Below, piece by piece: positions 9,815 to 22,247 of a stretch of 64,000 bases of DNA; the first letter of the stretch is position 1; every line of letters begins with the position of its first letter. Location: contig OY992538.1 in NCBI GenBank assembly GCA_963921195.1, forward strand, positions 60,130,852-60,194,851, read 5' to 3'. Both the position numbers and the translations under genes were made by a program. The notes beneath the pieces are model-generated. The model saw only the letters and a list, made by a program, of their open reading frames with translations. It was not told the DNA's origin and ran no database searches. The stretch is from Pegoplata infirma (lineage: Eukaryota > Arthropoda > Insecta > Diptera > Anthomyiidae).

Positions 9815-10769
9815 CAGCAAACATTAGTATGTGGTGGTAGATCTTGATGGACTATAATTTCCTATTTTTTTCAAACCCTTTTAACTAACTGTACTTTACA
9901 ACCACTTCCCTTTAATAATTTTTTCCACCCATAGCCCTTTTTATTGCATATTATCTAAAAAAAAATTTGTAAAACTTAAAACGGATACTTGCAATTTTCT
10001 TTTGTAAACAACTTCCTGCTTACTTAAAGGTTAAACAAAAAATACTAAAATAAAAAATATGTCATATAAAACATAAACTCCGGCTGAACTCCCATGTATG
10101 TAAAATTTTCCCATAACATCCCATAGAGTTCAAAGTCATATAAAAGTACCCAGCCAACTTACAATAACTACATAGAAAAGCTTAAGTAAGACTAATGGTC
10201 TAAAAATTTGTTAGTACATTATTACCCGATTGTTAGGCATGACAGACAGACAAGGGCGTTGTTTTGTATCATACTAAAATACATGTCGCTAAAAACAAAT
10301 TACAAGAAATTTTTAAATTTTTTTCAACTAACTACAATATTTACAAGGAAAAAAAAGATAACACAATATAAAATAAAATACATTTTTTTTTATAAAACAA
10401 TATGTTTTATTATTTTGCGACATGAAAAATGGCGTGTGAATATTGTGCATACGCTTAATTTGTTTACAACATTAAAAAAAAAAATATTTTGTACAATATT
10501 TTCTGCCATCCAACAAACAAACTGGCAACTTAACAACAGTAGCAACTACAAATATTCACCAACAAAAAAATCCATAATTAATGTATGCTATCAACTATAC
10601 TACACTGTGCCGATATTAGACTGGTATGAAAATCAGGAATCGAAAAAAAAAAACAATTGTTTACTATTCAAGGGCTTACAATTTTATAACTGGTCTTTAG
10701 TGAATGTGGTAATTGTGCTTCAGGAATCTTGTTGTCAAATTTTGGAATGTTATGTTTCAAGTTAGGTTA
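9815..10769. other. AT-rich intronic stretch
   Basis: No element ends or coding features were recognised. A 185-codon open frame crosses 10208-10765, but it starts at TTG, has low-complexity Lys/Asn/Phe composition, and I recognise no family, so it is not annotated as a gene. Confidence 0.5.
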
Positions 10770-11149
10770 GGTCGTAAATGGCTACTGACGTTTAACGTTA
10801 GCACACATAGACTTCGAGGTTTGTTGGGATTGTAATAAGTTCCCCTACTAGTCCTTGCCTTTAAAGCAATTTGAGCTCATTATAAATCTCTTAAAATATT
10901 TAATTCTGGCATCCTACAAATCAGAAAGAACGTGCAGCTCACTGGATCCCAAATAAACATGTTTCTGACCAGAAAATGCCAGGCAATGACTGATAAAGGG
11001 CTCTACAGTTTCCAACTCCTCATATTCCATGCAACTTCGGGAAAAGTTGTTTGGCGGCTAATTTCAAATATCTCCTCTTCAAAGCCACATCAGCTCACTT
11101 GCGCGCTTTTGAGAAGGCCAAATCTGTTGTGTAGTCTCAAACGTTCATC

Positions 11150-11970
11150 CATGTGCCCATCTCTAATTAGTCTCCGTCGCGGAACAAAGCCGTAAATATA
11201 GCTTGAAAGTTTCTAGAAGTATAACAACACATTCCAATTCCGTTGGAACCTGTCAGGTAGTTCTCATTCTTTGAACTTCCCTGGAATGCCTCTCTGTCTT
11301 GGTACTCATATGAGTAGTGTGTCAAACAGCTTGGCCATCGTATTAAGAGACCTGCGGCACTTAAGGGCAGATATTGTTTTCAGAAACATTGACTCCAGGT
11401 ACTTGACCGCAGATTGAATGTCAGAATAGATGTTGACTGCAGTTGTAGACAATACATTGCAGCTCAACCAGACACACTTCCTTTATTGCCAGCATCTTTG
11501 CCTGGTAAACACTGCAATGATCCGGCAATCTTTGAGCCACGCTCAACCCAAGCTCTTCCAAATAAGCTCAAAAGCTCCACTGCCCGGAATTGCCTTCATC
11601 CAAGACTCTCTGGATGGTATCATAGTTGTAAAGTTTCGCTTAAATAGGCTCATAGATGGAGCACAGTCCACATTTTGTGGTATTGTTATCCTCTTCAAGA
11701 TCGCGCTATGGCCACAATCGCTGCTCCTCCATTGCAGCGTGCTATTAAGTCGAATTGCCGACGTAGCCGCATACTGCCTACTCAATATGTCCAATGGTAT
11801 CAGGTGAAGGAGGATTTCCAATGCAGCCGTAGGTGTAGTACGAAGAGCACCAGTGATGCACATCGACGACATTCTCTATTCCTTCGTGATGAAGACACAG
11901 TTTCCTTTTGTCTCTAAAGCAGGCCACCAGAAAATGATTCCATACAGCGAATTGAACGCACCACCGCTAT
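11150..11970 (-). pseudogene. RT thumb / RNase H remnant
   Basis: Minus-strand frames show CITGALRTTPTAALEILL, a motif that follows the RT domain in I/Jockey-type elements. Further on, in another frame, LPDHCSVYQAKMLAIKEV resembles the RNase H segment usually read as CSVFQAE..AI. The domain is split by at least two frameshifts and several stops. It belongs to the same retrotransposon as the RT upstream. Confidence 0.65.
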
Positions 11971-12931
11971 ATAACTTCAGTGAACGACTTTAGGGCTAAA
12001 TTCCCATCGTTTATAATGGCCTTTTTACAGGAATATGAAGCAATCGTTGCTTTTCTCACCCATTCATCAATATTACGCCTGAAATTCAACTTCCTATATA
12101 GAAAAACCCCAAGATACTTGGCTCCATCTGGGACGGTGGTTTCAGTGCCGTCCCGAGAAATAGGATCCAAAACAGGAACCTTATTTTTCCTTTTAAACAA
12201 GAGAGCTCTGTTTTACTTGGATTAACTTTCAGACCACAGTCTCTTGCCCATTTAGACAGATCTTTCAGATAACCCTGAGGAATGTCCCTCAATGTTGGCA
12301 GATGCTTCCCCTTTACCGCTATCGCGACATCGTCAGCATATGCGACAACATGACAACCACGTGTTTCTAGAGATAGCATCATTGAATTTAGTGCCAGGTT
12401 CCAAAGAATCGGCGAAAGAATACCTCCCTGTGGTATGTCCCTATTGACAAATCGAAATATGACAGACGCTCCCAATTCAGACGTTATTAAGACGATCTCA
12501 CTATTCACACCCATACCAGACAATGCCACAATCATGGAGTCTGGGATGACATTATTAAAAGCCCCCTCTATATCAAAAAAGGCCACCATATCGTACTACT
12601 TTACTGAAAGCAATCTTCGATGGTACCAACGAACTCATGAACAGCTGTATCCATTGATCTACCCTTGTCGTATGCATGTTCCGTAGTCGAGAGCAACCTC
12701 GTGTCAATCACTCTACTCAAATGTTAGTCTATCATTCTTTCCATTACCTTTAACAAAAATGATAATAGACTTATTGGTCGGAAATACTTCGGAACTGTGT
12801 GGGAGTTTTTCCAGCCTACGAAAAAAAACGAGTCTAGTATCCCTCCATTTTAAAGGAATATACGACAAGTTTATGCATGCTGTGTAGTGATTATGCAGCC
12901 AAGGAGATTTAATTTCCAATAAGTGCTGCAT
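11967..12931 (-). pseudogene. reverse transcriptase remnant
   Basis: Minus-strand frames carry RT signatures in order: KWRDTRLVFFRRLEK (12931-12713 frame), FFDIEGAFNNV (motif A), DIPQGGILSPILWNLALN (motif B), AYADDVAI with the catalytic Asp pair (motif C, about 12340-12329), and GLKVNPSKTELSCL (motif D/E). The longest intact frame is 12086-12589, with 167 codons. Frameshifts break the domain near 12700 and 12100. The enzyme would have copied the element's RNA at a nicked chromosomal target; this copy cannot make it. Confidence 0.85.
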
Positions 12932-13041
12932 CTCTGCCGGGATTTATATGGTCTGAAGCTTATAAACGCCCATATTAATGTTGGCATATTAATTATACCC
13001 GAATAAATTTTAGATGCTTGGGCGTAAGAATGTTGCAAAGC

Positions 13042-13338
13042 CTATAACGGTTTCATTGGATTGCACAGAAAATGCGTGTATATAAGGGGAACTAGCGGCT
13101 CTCCTCTGAAGGTGAACCAAAGCCTAAACATCTTCATTGGATTGTACAGAAAGTGCGTGTTTAGAAGGAGACCTAGCGGTTCTCCACTGAAGGTGGACAA
13201 CACCCTATTAGGATTCCTTAGGTATCCCAGGGAGCAGGTAGAAGAAGCCAGAACTTTGCGCTGCCTGGGTGTCTCAGTAACGTTTTCTATGTTTTCACAG
13301 AGGTTTTCCCATGAATCACATTTGGAAATTCTGATCAT
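13042..13338 (-). pseudogene. endonuclease-RT linker remnant with internal duplication
   Basis: SWENLCENIENVTETPRQRK is typical of the stretch between endonuclease and RT in I/R1-type elements. A segment of about 80 bp (TTCATTGGATTG..CAGAAA..TGCGTGT) is tandemly duplicated at 13050-13130 and 13131-13205, giving two GEPL..LL.THFL.NPMK units. The duplication is specific to this decayed copy. Confidence 0.6.
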
Positions 13339-14079
13339 CTTCTAATAACCAGAAAAGTAATTTTCTGCTCTTGAAGATTTTGCCTTATTGAAGAGTTTTT
13401 CGCAGGAGTCTCTACTTGTCTGCAGCTCATTTGACCACAAAGGTAGCATTATTTGCCCCTGGGTTTTGCAGAAGGCCTATTGCTCCGAAAAAGTCTCCCA
13501 ATATTTTACCCAGTTTGTTTTTCTCAGATTTCTAGAGACTGTCTCAACCTGAGTAAAAACTCAATGCATGGATGATCTGAGAAGAATGTTCTTTCAAAAC
13601 TCTGCAATCATCAATTCTATCAAATAATGTATTTGATACAAGTGTTACTTCAAGAACCTCTTTGCCCCTACTTGTAACGCAAGTTGGTTCACTACCCTTG
13701 TTACAAATATACAAGTAGTTACAAAAAACTCCAAAAGTGACTCGCCTCTATCATTTGTATTTGTACTTCCCATATTGCATCACTGGTGTCCCCTATATTC
13801 AGACTCCCGAATCACACTGCTTACCTTCTGCGGGGTTATTGGCCCCTGGTTAGGAAAATACGCAGGGGCGAGCCAAGTAGACTTTCCATTAAGCTCCAAG
13901 CTAGCCACAGTTGATATTTAACCGCTTCTATCGGCAGGCACTTCAAGAGTGCAACTGAAGCTGCCTTACAATGATGGAGTTTATTTTTGTAGGAACCGTA
14001 GCATCTAGTATTTCCTCCACCATTCTTTCCACCACCGTGTTATTGGCCTCGTCCAACGTGTTATGTTATGTTGGAGGTC

Positions 14080-14640
14080 TCATTCGTCCTCATATTCGGC
14101 CTCAAACATCCGCTCCGAATCGGAGGCAACAAAGCTCTCCGGATGCTTTACTGCATGCACTTCGACCCAAATGTCACCCACTGTAACATTATCTTTGTTC
14201 TCCTTATCAGCATAGAGGTCGCATTCGTTACCAGGTTCGGTTTCGAAAATTCCGGATGCATTTCCCGTCAATCTAGAATCGGTTGAACCAACACCATCCA
14301 TATTCATTTCTGTAAGAGTACTTACTTGAATATCAACCATTTCCTAATTCTCTATGCCTTCAGTCCTGACTAAAAGTCGAAGTGATTTATTATTAACTAA
14401 TGTCACTGCTTGATGAAGAGCGCTTTCCATCTCACTCAATTTGGCAATTTGCCAATTCTGAGGTTGGAAGGTCAGGATTATCGACCATGATCATCTTTAG
14501 AATGACCTTAGAGTCATCTGTAGCCGTAGGAATCCATGCTTGAGCTCTGGGATAAGACGGGCTATCATGTTTGTTCATGACCTCTAGTTTGGCCCTAGGG
14601 CATATCTCTCCCATTTGGCTAATGATAACCTTAAGCATGG
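14080..14640 (-). pseudogene. ORF1 (gag-like) remnant
   Basis: The minus-strand frame 14638-14432 contains PRAQAWIPTATDDSKVILKM, resembling the ORF1 segment before the RNA-binding region in related non-LTR elements. The 14340-14080 frame is acidic (DVNECDLYADKE-like composition). No zinc-knuckle array could be followed. It lies upstream of the RT remnant in transcription order, as expected for ORF1. Confidence 0.5.
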
Positions 14641-14925
14641 CTGCTGATCTTTCGTTCCCAAAAGCAACAAGTTTTACTCGCCCTTGATATCAACCTGCAT
14701 TGACAGTAGTAGGCAGGAAATCAGGCATACTCTCAAAAAGTCTAAAGCAGATTTCATTTAATTTAGTTCTCACTTAACTCCACTCGTCCCTTAGGATACG
14801 ACAATCACTATTCCTCCTGTTTAAAAGACTGAGTCCAGATGTGTCGGTCACCTTATACATCTTGGGTAAATATCTCGCTATGGACCATCCGGTCTATGTG
14901 AGGAGTCTTTTACTCTGCCAATTCT

Positions 14926-15752
14926 AACCTAACCTATTACGAACAATTTTATTGTTCTAATTTAAAACACCTCCACACTACTCAACAACAGTTAAACGGG
15001 AACCTGATAGATCCTTTTTCGGGAGGTGAACCTACAATTAAAATTTTTTGGAACAGATAGATCTTTTTCACGTTATTTTTTATTTTTGATTAATAAAGTC
15101 TTTTTTCAAAGTTCTTAAAATTTTTTATCGAGATCTACTGTAATTGTTTCTACTAGTTTATATATAAAAACTTATGGCTTTATATACAGTATTTTATGTA
15201 TTAAATGATACATACTTTAATAATGTTTGTGTGGATACAATTTTGCTGTCGTATGCGTCATTTAGCCGGAGAATGATGATGGTCAGTTTAAGTGACATGT
15301 GTATTAAAGTATAGTGTGTTAAATTTACATGTTATTTTGTTTGTTTATTCTGTTGTATTTTTTTTGCGAAAAAGAGCGTAATTAAGTGGGTACTTAATGG
15401 TTGTAAATATACAAATAAGGTAAAAGTAAAATTTTAAATATTTATTACTGAACATACAACAAATAAAATCAACATTGATATAAAGATATGCGAGTACATA
15501 TGTATATTATGGCATGAATAAACATGCAAACATGATCTGAAAACCTTAACATAATTACAATTAAAAAAAAAATAAAACATTAAATTAAATTATTTAACTT
15601 TATATCAAAATTACATAATTTTAATTTAAATTAATTTGAATGTTCAGAAAGAGAAACTTGTAGGTACATTTGTTTTTTTTTAAAGAAGCATGAAAACAGT
15701 TGGTAGGTTTTTTTTGCAAGTGATTTTGAGATGGCACTTATTGTAATGGGGA
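14926..15752. other. AT-rich intronic stretch
   Basis: No element ends or coding signal were recognised. A purine-rich and GC-skewed run precedes the hAT-like element at its right end. Confidence 0.45.
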
Positions 15753-15884
15753 CAGTGGGGCCCCCCGGCCCCCCCCCCCCGAAATGATTTCACAAATTTC
15801 AGGATTTGGTATCAAATAACAAGTACAATATTAAAAAACTTCTTAAAAAATCGAAAAACATTAAGAATCGAAAGTTTTTTGAAG

Positions 15885-16425
15885 AAAAATGTTTTGAAAC
15901 TGAAAATTTTTCTGTTAAAAGAATCTCAAAATCTGAAAATTTTTTCTTAGAATTTGAAACTTTTCAACTTAAGATTCTAATGAAAAATATCTTAGAACCT
16001 GAAGTTTTATGTACACAAAAAAATGGACCTAATTGTAAGTTAAATGTAGTCAAATCTTAAAAAACCATGTCTCAGAATCATACTCTTTTCTAAAAAAAAA
16101 TGTCTCAGAATCTAAAACTTTCTAGAAGAAAAATGTCTGAGAATCTAAGACTTTTTTATAGTAATAATGTCTTAAAATATTGGCCTTTTTCTCAGAATCT
16201 ATGACTTTTTCTATAGGAAAAATATCTCAGAATCTGAGACTTTTTCTATAAAGAATTCTCAGAATCTGAGCCTTTCTATATGAAAAATGTTTCAGAATCT
16301 GAGAACTTTCTGTAGGCATAATGTCTCTGAATCTGAAAAATGTCTCAAAATCTGAGATTTTTTCTATAAAAAAAATTCTTAGAATCTGAGGCTATTCTGT
16401 AGGAAAATTTCTCAGAATTTTTCTT
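15885..16425. repeat. degenerate tandem array, TCTCAGAATCTGAGA unit (orientation 1)
   Basis: Units of roughly 38-45 bp read TCTCAGAATCTGAGAC then TTTTTCTATAGGAAAAATG with heavy divergence. The core TCTCAGAATCTGAGA is a near-palindrome. The array resumes after the Transib insertion at 18134. Confidence 0.75.
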
Positions 16426-16431
16426 ACAATC

Positions 16432-18128
16432 CACGGTGGTCAATTCCGGCCAAAAATCATTTTATTTTTTTATTAAATCTTGATGAACTTTTGATGCTAT
16501 ATTATAGCTAATACTTCAAAACATACAACTTAAATCTTTTTTTGGGCCTTGTAACACTATATTATTGTCCATAGTGGTGCAAAGTTGAGTATTTTTTGCT
16601 TCTTATTTAAGCTTTTTTTAAAATGTATATTTTAGTTTTCAATAAAAGTTGGCTTTGCATTTTTCTTCACATTATTTTTGTAAGTTCGGACATGGGTTTT
16701 TAATTCCTGTAGTAAATAATCATTCCATGTGGTTTCTGCAGATTTTGTGTGCGTTTTTGTCTTAAAGTGATGTGTATGAAAATTAGATAAAAATTAAAAA
16801 AAAACTCTAAAAAAAATAAATTTTGAAAGACCATAAAAATCAATTAGAGGCTATTAGAGGTTAGCTGTAAAAAGCAGTTTGTACTTTTAGCTATTAAAAG
16901 TAAGTATTTTAAATTTCAGCCCCTACTTTTACCGATTCTTTAAACCAGAGCATTTTAAGTGGACTCATTTTTTGCAAATGGTGGACTTTTTTAAACCTAC
17001 AAACTCCACCAAAATAGGGAATGTGAAGAGATACTAACTTAAAACCCATAGATTTGCGTTAAAAAAAACTTAAAAAAAGACGAAATAAAAAAAAAATGTG
17101 GTTTAAGGGGGGTTGGAACTAAAAGACAGCCTTAATGTTAGCAATTTTTAAACAGCAAAAAAAATAACTACGTAATAGTAGTATTATTTTATTTTGTGTT
17201 TTCATTTGAAAGATAGAACACTTTAGCATTTTTAAAAATTTCATAACACAAAATTTGGTCAACTAGAATTTTCAGGGTTGCCAGTTAATCGTTTTTTTTT
17301 TAAAGGGAAAAACTGGCTGCATTTTTACAGCAAAAACTAATAAACCGATTTTGATGATATTTTTTTTTTTGATTTGTATATAATTAAAATTTCAAGCACT
17401 TAACGTGGCCATTTTTTTTGGAAAAAAATTGATTTTTGTTGAAGATATGCTAACATAAACTCAAAAAATAGAAAAACTTCAATTTCTTCTTTCATTCAAA
17501 TATTAATTAGGTCAAATTTTAAAAAATTGTCACGATAAGTATTAGAAAATTAAATAATCTACAAATCAAAAAAAAAAAAAAAAATGTCATCAAAATCGGT
17601 TTAGTTGTTTTTGCTGTACAACTGCGGCCATTTTGTCCTTTAAAAAATAGCATTACACTATTAACTGGAAACCCTGGCAATTCTTTGTCTTTTAAACTTT
17701 TAAAAATATTACGATTGTTAATATTTCAAATAAAAAAAAACAGAATTAAAAAGTATTGCGTATCTATTTTTTTTAAAAAATTGCTAACTCTAAGGCTGTT
17801 TCTTTTAGTTCCAACCCCCACCTTAATTAGTTTGATATATTTGACACGTCCATGCTTAGTTGGCCAACCACTATATTTGTATGTCCAACGTTTTGAAAAG
17901 AGATCAGATATATTATTCTTAATTTGGATATAAAATTATTGCTGTTTATATGCAGACATGCTTGATACATTTGGGACGTCCATGATTATTTGGCCAACCA
18001 CTGTATTTGTAGGTCCAACATTTGGGAAAGGTATCAGATATGTTATTCTTAATTCGAATATTAAATTTGAGCTGTTTACATGCAGAAATAAAGAAGTTAT
18101 TGATTTTTGGCCGGAATTGACCACCGTG
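16432..18128. mobile_element. Transib-type non-autonomous element, TSD CAATC
   Basis: Both ends share an identical 28-bp TIR that starts CACGGTGGTCAATTCC and ends AAAAATCA, flanked by exact CAATC (16427-16431 and 18129-18133). A 5-bp duplication plus a CACNNTG end is the hallmark of Transib, the family related to RAG1. Subterminal inverted repeats (GGGTTGGAACTAAAAGA..CAGCCTTA..GTTAGCAATTTTT) lie at 17110 and near 17760-17820. No transposase frame was seen. The direct repeat GACACGTCCATGCTTAGTTG / GGACGTCCATGATTATTTG marks a right-arm duplication. Confidence 0.8.
17273..17676. mobile_element. foldback element with CAGGGTT ends inside the Transib copy
   Basis: CAGGGTTGCCAGTTAAT at the left faces CAGGGTTTCCAGTTAATAG (inverse of the right end). 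Arms of about 150 bp pair through TACAGCAAAAACTA and ACCGATTTTGATGA. The ends look hAT-like but no exact 8-bp duplication is left. In the second Transib copy only the left arm remains (about 23171-23277). Confidence 0.6.
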
Positions 18129-18133
18129 CAATC

Positions 18134-18535
18134 TTGGAAAATGTCTCAGAATTTTATACTTTTTTTTACGAAAAATGTGTCAGAATCAACGAATTTTTTT
18201 TAAGGAAAATTATCTCTAAATCAAAGATTTTGTGTATAGGAAAAATGTATCATTGTCACAGACACAAGCTGAGACTTTGGTACAGAAAAATGCTCAAAAT
18301 ATAAGACTTTTTCTATTGTAAAAATATATTTTTCTATAAGAATAATGTCTCAGAATCTGAGTATTTTTCTATGGGAAAAATATTTCAGAATCTGAGACTT
18401 TTTCTTTATGAAAAATATCTTAGAATCCGAAGCCTTTTCTATATGAAAAATCTTTCAGAATCTGACAATTTGCTATAGGCAAAATTTCTCAGAATCTGAG
18501 ACTTGTTCTATAGGAAAAGATCGAGAAAAATTCTT
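18134..18535. repeat. tandem array continued (orientation 1)
   Basis: Same TCTCAGAATCTGAGAC / TTTTTCTATAGGAAAAAT units as at 15885-16425, displaced by the Transib-type insertion. Confidence 0.75.
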
Positions 18536-18626
18536 AAACATGTGCTGTTATGTAAATTTTTTGTACAAAAAAAAATTGAAAAAAATTTTGGGCCCCCACC
18601 GAAATAAAATCCTGGATACGCCCCTG

Positions 18627-19689
18627 AATGGGGAGTTATCATAAATGGAGTTTCAATAAATTATAAAAATGTTTTACTGTGGGGTTTTTTTTTTTTTTTT
18701 TAAATGCTTTAAACGAACTCAGAAATTCAATTAAGTTGAATAACAGGATTATAAAAAAATGGCGCCCAAGCTGGTGCCGGATCCCAAATCTTTAAGATTT
18801 GTGTTGTAAGGTACATTATTAAATTTCTCGATGGTCAACATACCACAACTAAAAAACCCTTTTAGGAAGTTCTTGTTGATTGTACTTCAGGATCTTGGAA
18901 ACTCGAAATATTGCCCTGGCTTGGGCGCCATTTTTGGTAAAAATCCTTAAAATTTACTAAGTCTTTAATGCCTCTACATTTAAATTGCTCTTTTGTTTAC
19001 ATCTCATTTGAAACTAAGTACCACCCTAGCATTTGTCTTAACTCAATGAGAATTTTGTAAGAATATGATTGTTCAAAAACTGCTAATGAAATCTAATTAT
19101 TTCAATTTTTTTTTTTAAGTCACTTATAACAATAGTTTCTTTTGTGTGATTTTTTGTTTAAATTGTTATTTCTTTTTTTGCAATGTCATGTTGTTAAAGT
19201 GTTTTAATTATATTATTATTATTTTCTTAAACATATTTTTATTATTATTTATGTTTTTGCCATCGTCATAATAATAAAACGAAAAAATTGAAAATTAACC
19301 CACTTAGTGGGTGTAAAAATGGTAACGCTTGAGGACGTTTTATTATTTTACGAATATGAACTAGTGTATGCGTAGCAACAAAATAATAATCATAAAATAT
19401 GATTTGTAACCTAATATGACTTTTTGTTATTTGCACTTTCTCTTTCTTTCAAAGTAGTGATTTTTTTAGTTTTTTTGTTGGTAATATTTCATTTTTATAA
19501 ATATAAGTTTTTAATGAATCATTACCTTTTGTTGGTGAGCAAGTAATAGATTATCCGTCTTATTTCATAATCATCTTTGTCGCATACTTTAGTAAATTTT
19601 GTGAAAACTAAGTTGATATTTAATAAGTTTTTATAACATTTTAGCAATTGGTGGCGCAAACGATTTTTTAAAGTTAATTAATCGCCAGA
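18627..19689. other. AT-rich intronic stretch with one inverted-repeat element
   Basis: Apart from the TIR element at 18757-18940 I see only AT-rich, homopolymer-rich sequence here, without coding signal. Confidence 0.5.
18757..18940. repeat. 184-bp TIR element (candidate MITE)
   Basis: AAAAAATGGCGCCCAAGCTGG faces CCTGGCTTGGGCGCCATTTTT, giving about 22 bp of paired terminal sequence. No target duplication could be fixed. It stands out as GC-rich ends in an AT-rich background. Confidence 0.5.
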
Positions 19690-20590
19690 CAATTTTTTTT
19701 TAGAGAAAAATTATTAAAATAATTTTTGTATAGAAGAGTTTTGAGACTTAAGAGAAGTTCTCTCAGATTCTGCGACATTTTCTTATAGAGAATAAAATTC
19801 AGACCCTGAGAAATTTTTAGTATAGAACATTATCAAACACAAAGTATCTTAGATTCTGATACATTTTATGTATATTCCCAGATTCTGAGAAATATTTCCA
19901 AATTCTGCCAAAAATTTGAAAAAATTATCTTAATAATAAAAAATTAACTAAATTCATGGAAAAAAATTGCAATGTTTCTCTACGATTTCTTTTGGGTTTT
20001 TATCAGGCTCATTTTTTAAATAGAAAAGTTCTGAGATTCTGTGAGAGTGTTCTTCAGTAGAGAAATTCTCTCCGATTCTGCGACAATTTTTCCATAGAGA
20101 ATAACAAGTAGACTCTGAGAAATTTTTCGTGTATAAAATTCTCAAACAAAAATAATCTTAGATTAAGATTTATTTTATGGAAAATTCACAGATTTAAAGA
20201 CTTTTTTTGGATAGAAATATTTTCAGATTCGGAGACTTTTTTTGTATAAAAAAAATTCAGAAATTTCTTTGTATAGAAAATTTCTTGATTCTTAGACATT
20301 TTTCCGTATAGAATAATTCTCAGTTTCCGTGAAATTTTCCGTATAGAAAAACACTTAGTCTTTCGTATAGTGTATTGAAAAAATTTCAGATTCTAATTTT
20401 TTTACCTATATAGTAGAATCCTTAGATTCTGTGTCATTTTTCTATATAAAAAAAATTCTCAGGTTCTAAGTCATTATTTATTTGATTCTGATACATTCGT
20501 CTGTGTGGAAAAATTATCTATTCTGAGGTATTTTTTCTGTACAAAAAAAAATGATCGGCTTCTGAGACACTCTCATTCTGAGACATTTTT
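19690..20590. repeat. degenerate tandem array, orientation 2
   Basis: Units read TTCTCAGATTCTGAGA then CATTTTTCTGTATAGAAAAA: the same family as at 15885-18535 but inverted. It is broken at 20592 by a mini-me-like element and resumes at about 22300. Confidence 0.75.
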
Positions 20591-21316
20591 ATACCCAACA
20601 CCACTCTGTGGTACAGGGTATAATGAGTTTTCTGATGTTTGTAACGAAATATTGGTCCGATACCCCTTTCAAGTATACTTATCGACAAAGAATCACTTTT
20701 TGAGTCGATTTAGCGATGTCCGTCCGTCCATGTAAACGTTGTGACCCGATACAGGTCACAATTTTTAACCGATTTATCTGAAATAAACCCAGGACGAAAG
20801 CTGTTGAAATTGGAAAAAATCGGTACTTGTGTTGACTTAGCCCGCTCACAAACTTCCCGTTTAAATTTGGTTCAAATAACCCTAACAACCGTACTTCGTA
20901 CTTCGCAATTTGGCAGGTAAACGTGTTTTGTATTCTTAAATCACCATTCCAAATTTTAAAGGAATCGGGTCAGTTCTTCTTGTAGCCCCCATGCAAACCA
21001 CCCTCCCGATATTCACATAAATCTCTAAAATTTCATGAAAATAGAAAATATTTTATTTAATTTTTTGTTTGTGTGAGTTAAACGCATACTTTAATATCCA
21101 AATCAAATCTGATTATAATCGGACTATTTTGGACTTAGGCCCCATATGAGGCCCCGATATTACTTAAAGTGGTTTATTGGCAACAAATAGAAGCCTATTT
21201 CACTCAAATTTGGTTTGTGAGTGTTTTCTACACTAATTAAAGATTTGAAAAAAGATAGAGCCAATCGGTCCATATTTGGACTTGGGACCTATTTTCCGGG
21301 AAACATTGGTGTAGGG

Positions 21317-22247
21317 CAATGGTTCCCAACCTTTTTTACGCCACGCCCCACTTTTAAGTTAAAAAAATTGCCTTGTCCCCCTACACTCAAGAAAAAATTG
21401 CTAATTTTTCTAATTTTTGTTTCTAATGAAAAATTACTACTGTCTTACTTAGCAGAGTTTTTGTAAAATAAGCATTTAAACTAACAAGGAAAGTATCTCA
21501 ACCCTTATGAACCGATTTGCATGAAACGTAAAATATATATAAAAGAGACAATTCTAAGGTTGGGGTGTCTCGGCTTATCGGCCATATCGGGGATTTAGGG
21601 GTTCAAAACATGGGTCAAAAAATGGCGAAAAAATAATTTTTTGGATTTTTCAGCCATTTCTTTCTTTAAAACTATATGATGTTTACATATGAGAAGAAAG
21701 GTTTTTTTAATGCCTATCCAACGGTGGCAAAACCTTGTAAAAGTTTGGCATCGTTAAATACTTTTTTCATGAAAATGTGAAAATTTTGGGGGGTATTTAT
21801 ATGAAGACATAGAGCTACGATGTCCATATGAATACGAAATAATCTTTATTAAATTTAAGTCGACACGTATTTTTGCTCTAGAGGATAGTCCTGTTAGTTC
21901 GTGACTTATCGAAATTTTCCCGGAGGTCCTCATGGTTTCATAAGGGGACAACGAAATGTTGAAACACTAATATGGCCGAAAAGCCGAGACACCCCAACCT
22001 TAAAATTGTCTCATTTATATATATTTTAAGTTTCAGGCAAAAAGGTTCATAAGGGTTGAGATACTTCCCTTGTAAGTTTTTAGTGAACATTTTATTCGAT
22101 TAACAAAATTTTTGTAGTTAATTTTGCTAAAAAAAAATAGTTTTTGTAGTTAATTTGACTAAAAAAGTCTTGAAAATTTGCTCGTTGCCCCCCTGGAAGC
22201 TTCAAATTGCCCCCCAGAGGGCGAGAATCAAAGGTTGGGAACCACTG
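21317..22247. mobile_element. hAT-like element, TSD GTGTAGGG
   Basis: The ends CAATGGTTCCCAACCTTT and, inverse complement, CAGTGGTTCCCAACCTTT are flanked by exact GTGTAGGG at 21309-21316 and 22248-22255. The 53.1-kb mini-me copy shows the related uninterrupted sequence (TCTGGTGAAGGGTATTATA). Its middle is occupied by a CAAGGG-ended MITE. Confidence 0.88.
21485..22072. mobile_element. Harbinger-like MITE copy 1, TSD TAA
   Basis: The ends CAAGGAAAGTATCTCAACCC / CAAGGGAAGTATCTCAACCC continue inward for more than 100 bp of inverted repeat (through GGTTGGGGTGTCTCGGCTTA). TAA occurs on both sides (21482-21484 and 22073-22075). Three copies in the window share this structure and all have 3-bp T-N-A-type duplications. 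Confidence 0.85.

Larger units (their letters stand above)
10770..14925 (-). mobile_element. decayed non-LTR retrotransposon (I/R1/LOA-type)
   Basis: It reads on the minus strand from about 14925 to 10770. In order: a gag-like ORF1 remnant (14640-14080), a region where an APE endonuclease would be expected but none was recognised (14050-13340), a linker typical of these elements (13338-13042), reverse transcriptase (12931-12000), and a thumb/RNase H region (11970-11150). An RNase H domain after RT places it with I, R1 or LOA relatives. Frameshifts and stops are spread throughout, so it is inactive. Short TTAGGTTAGG-like motifs lie near both proposed ends. Boundaries are approximate. Confidence 0.75.
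15753..18626. mobile_element. hAT-like element with tandem-repeat interior, TSD AATGGGGA
   Basis: Exact AATGGGGA copies at 15745-15752 and 18627-18634 flank ends CAGTGGGGCCCCCC and, inverse complement, CAGGGGCGTATCCAGGATTT. The inside is mostly a degenerate CTCAGAATCTGAGA tandem array (15885-16425 and 18134-18535), interrupted by a Transib-type element. The end sequence resembles that of the element at 48032-50456 (CAGGCGCGGATCCAGG), which carries the same array. Confidence 0.82.

Noticed and set aside
10208..10765. 185-codon open frame, the longest in the window
   Set aside because: It starts at TTG (first ATG about 25 codons in), is Lys/Asn/Phe/Ile-rich as expected from AT-rich DNA, shows no recognisable motif, and runs into the retrotransposon boundary.
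10757..14935. TTAGG-like telomeric repeats at the ends of the non-LTR element
   Set aside because: Only about two units on each side, and flies lack TTAGG telomeres; likely target sequence or chance.
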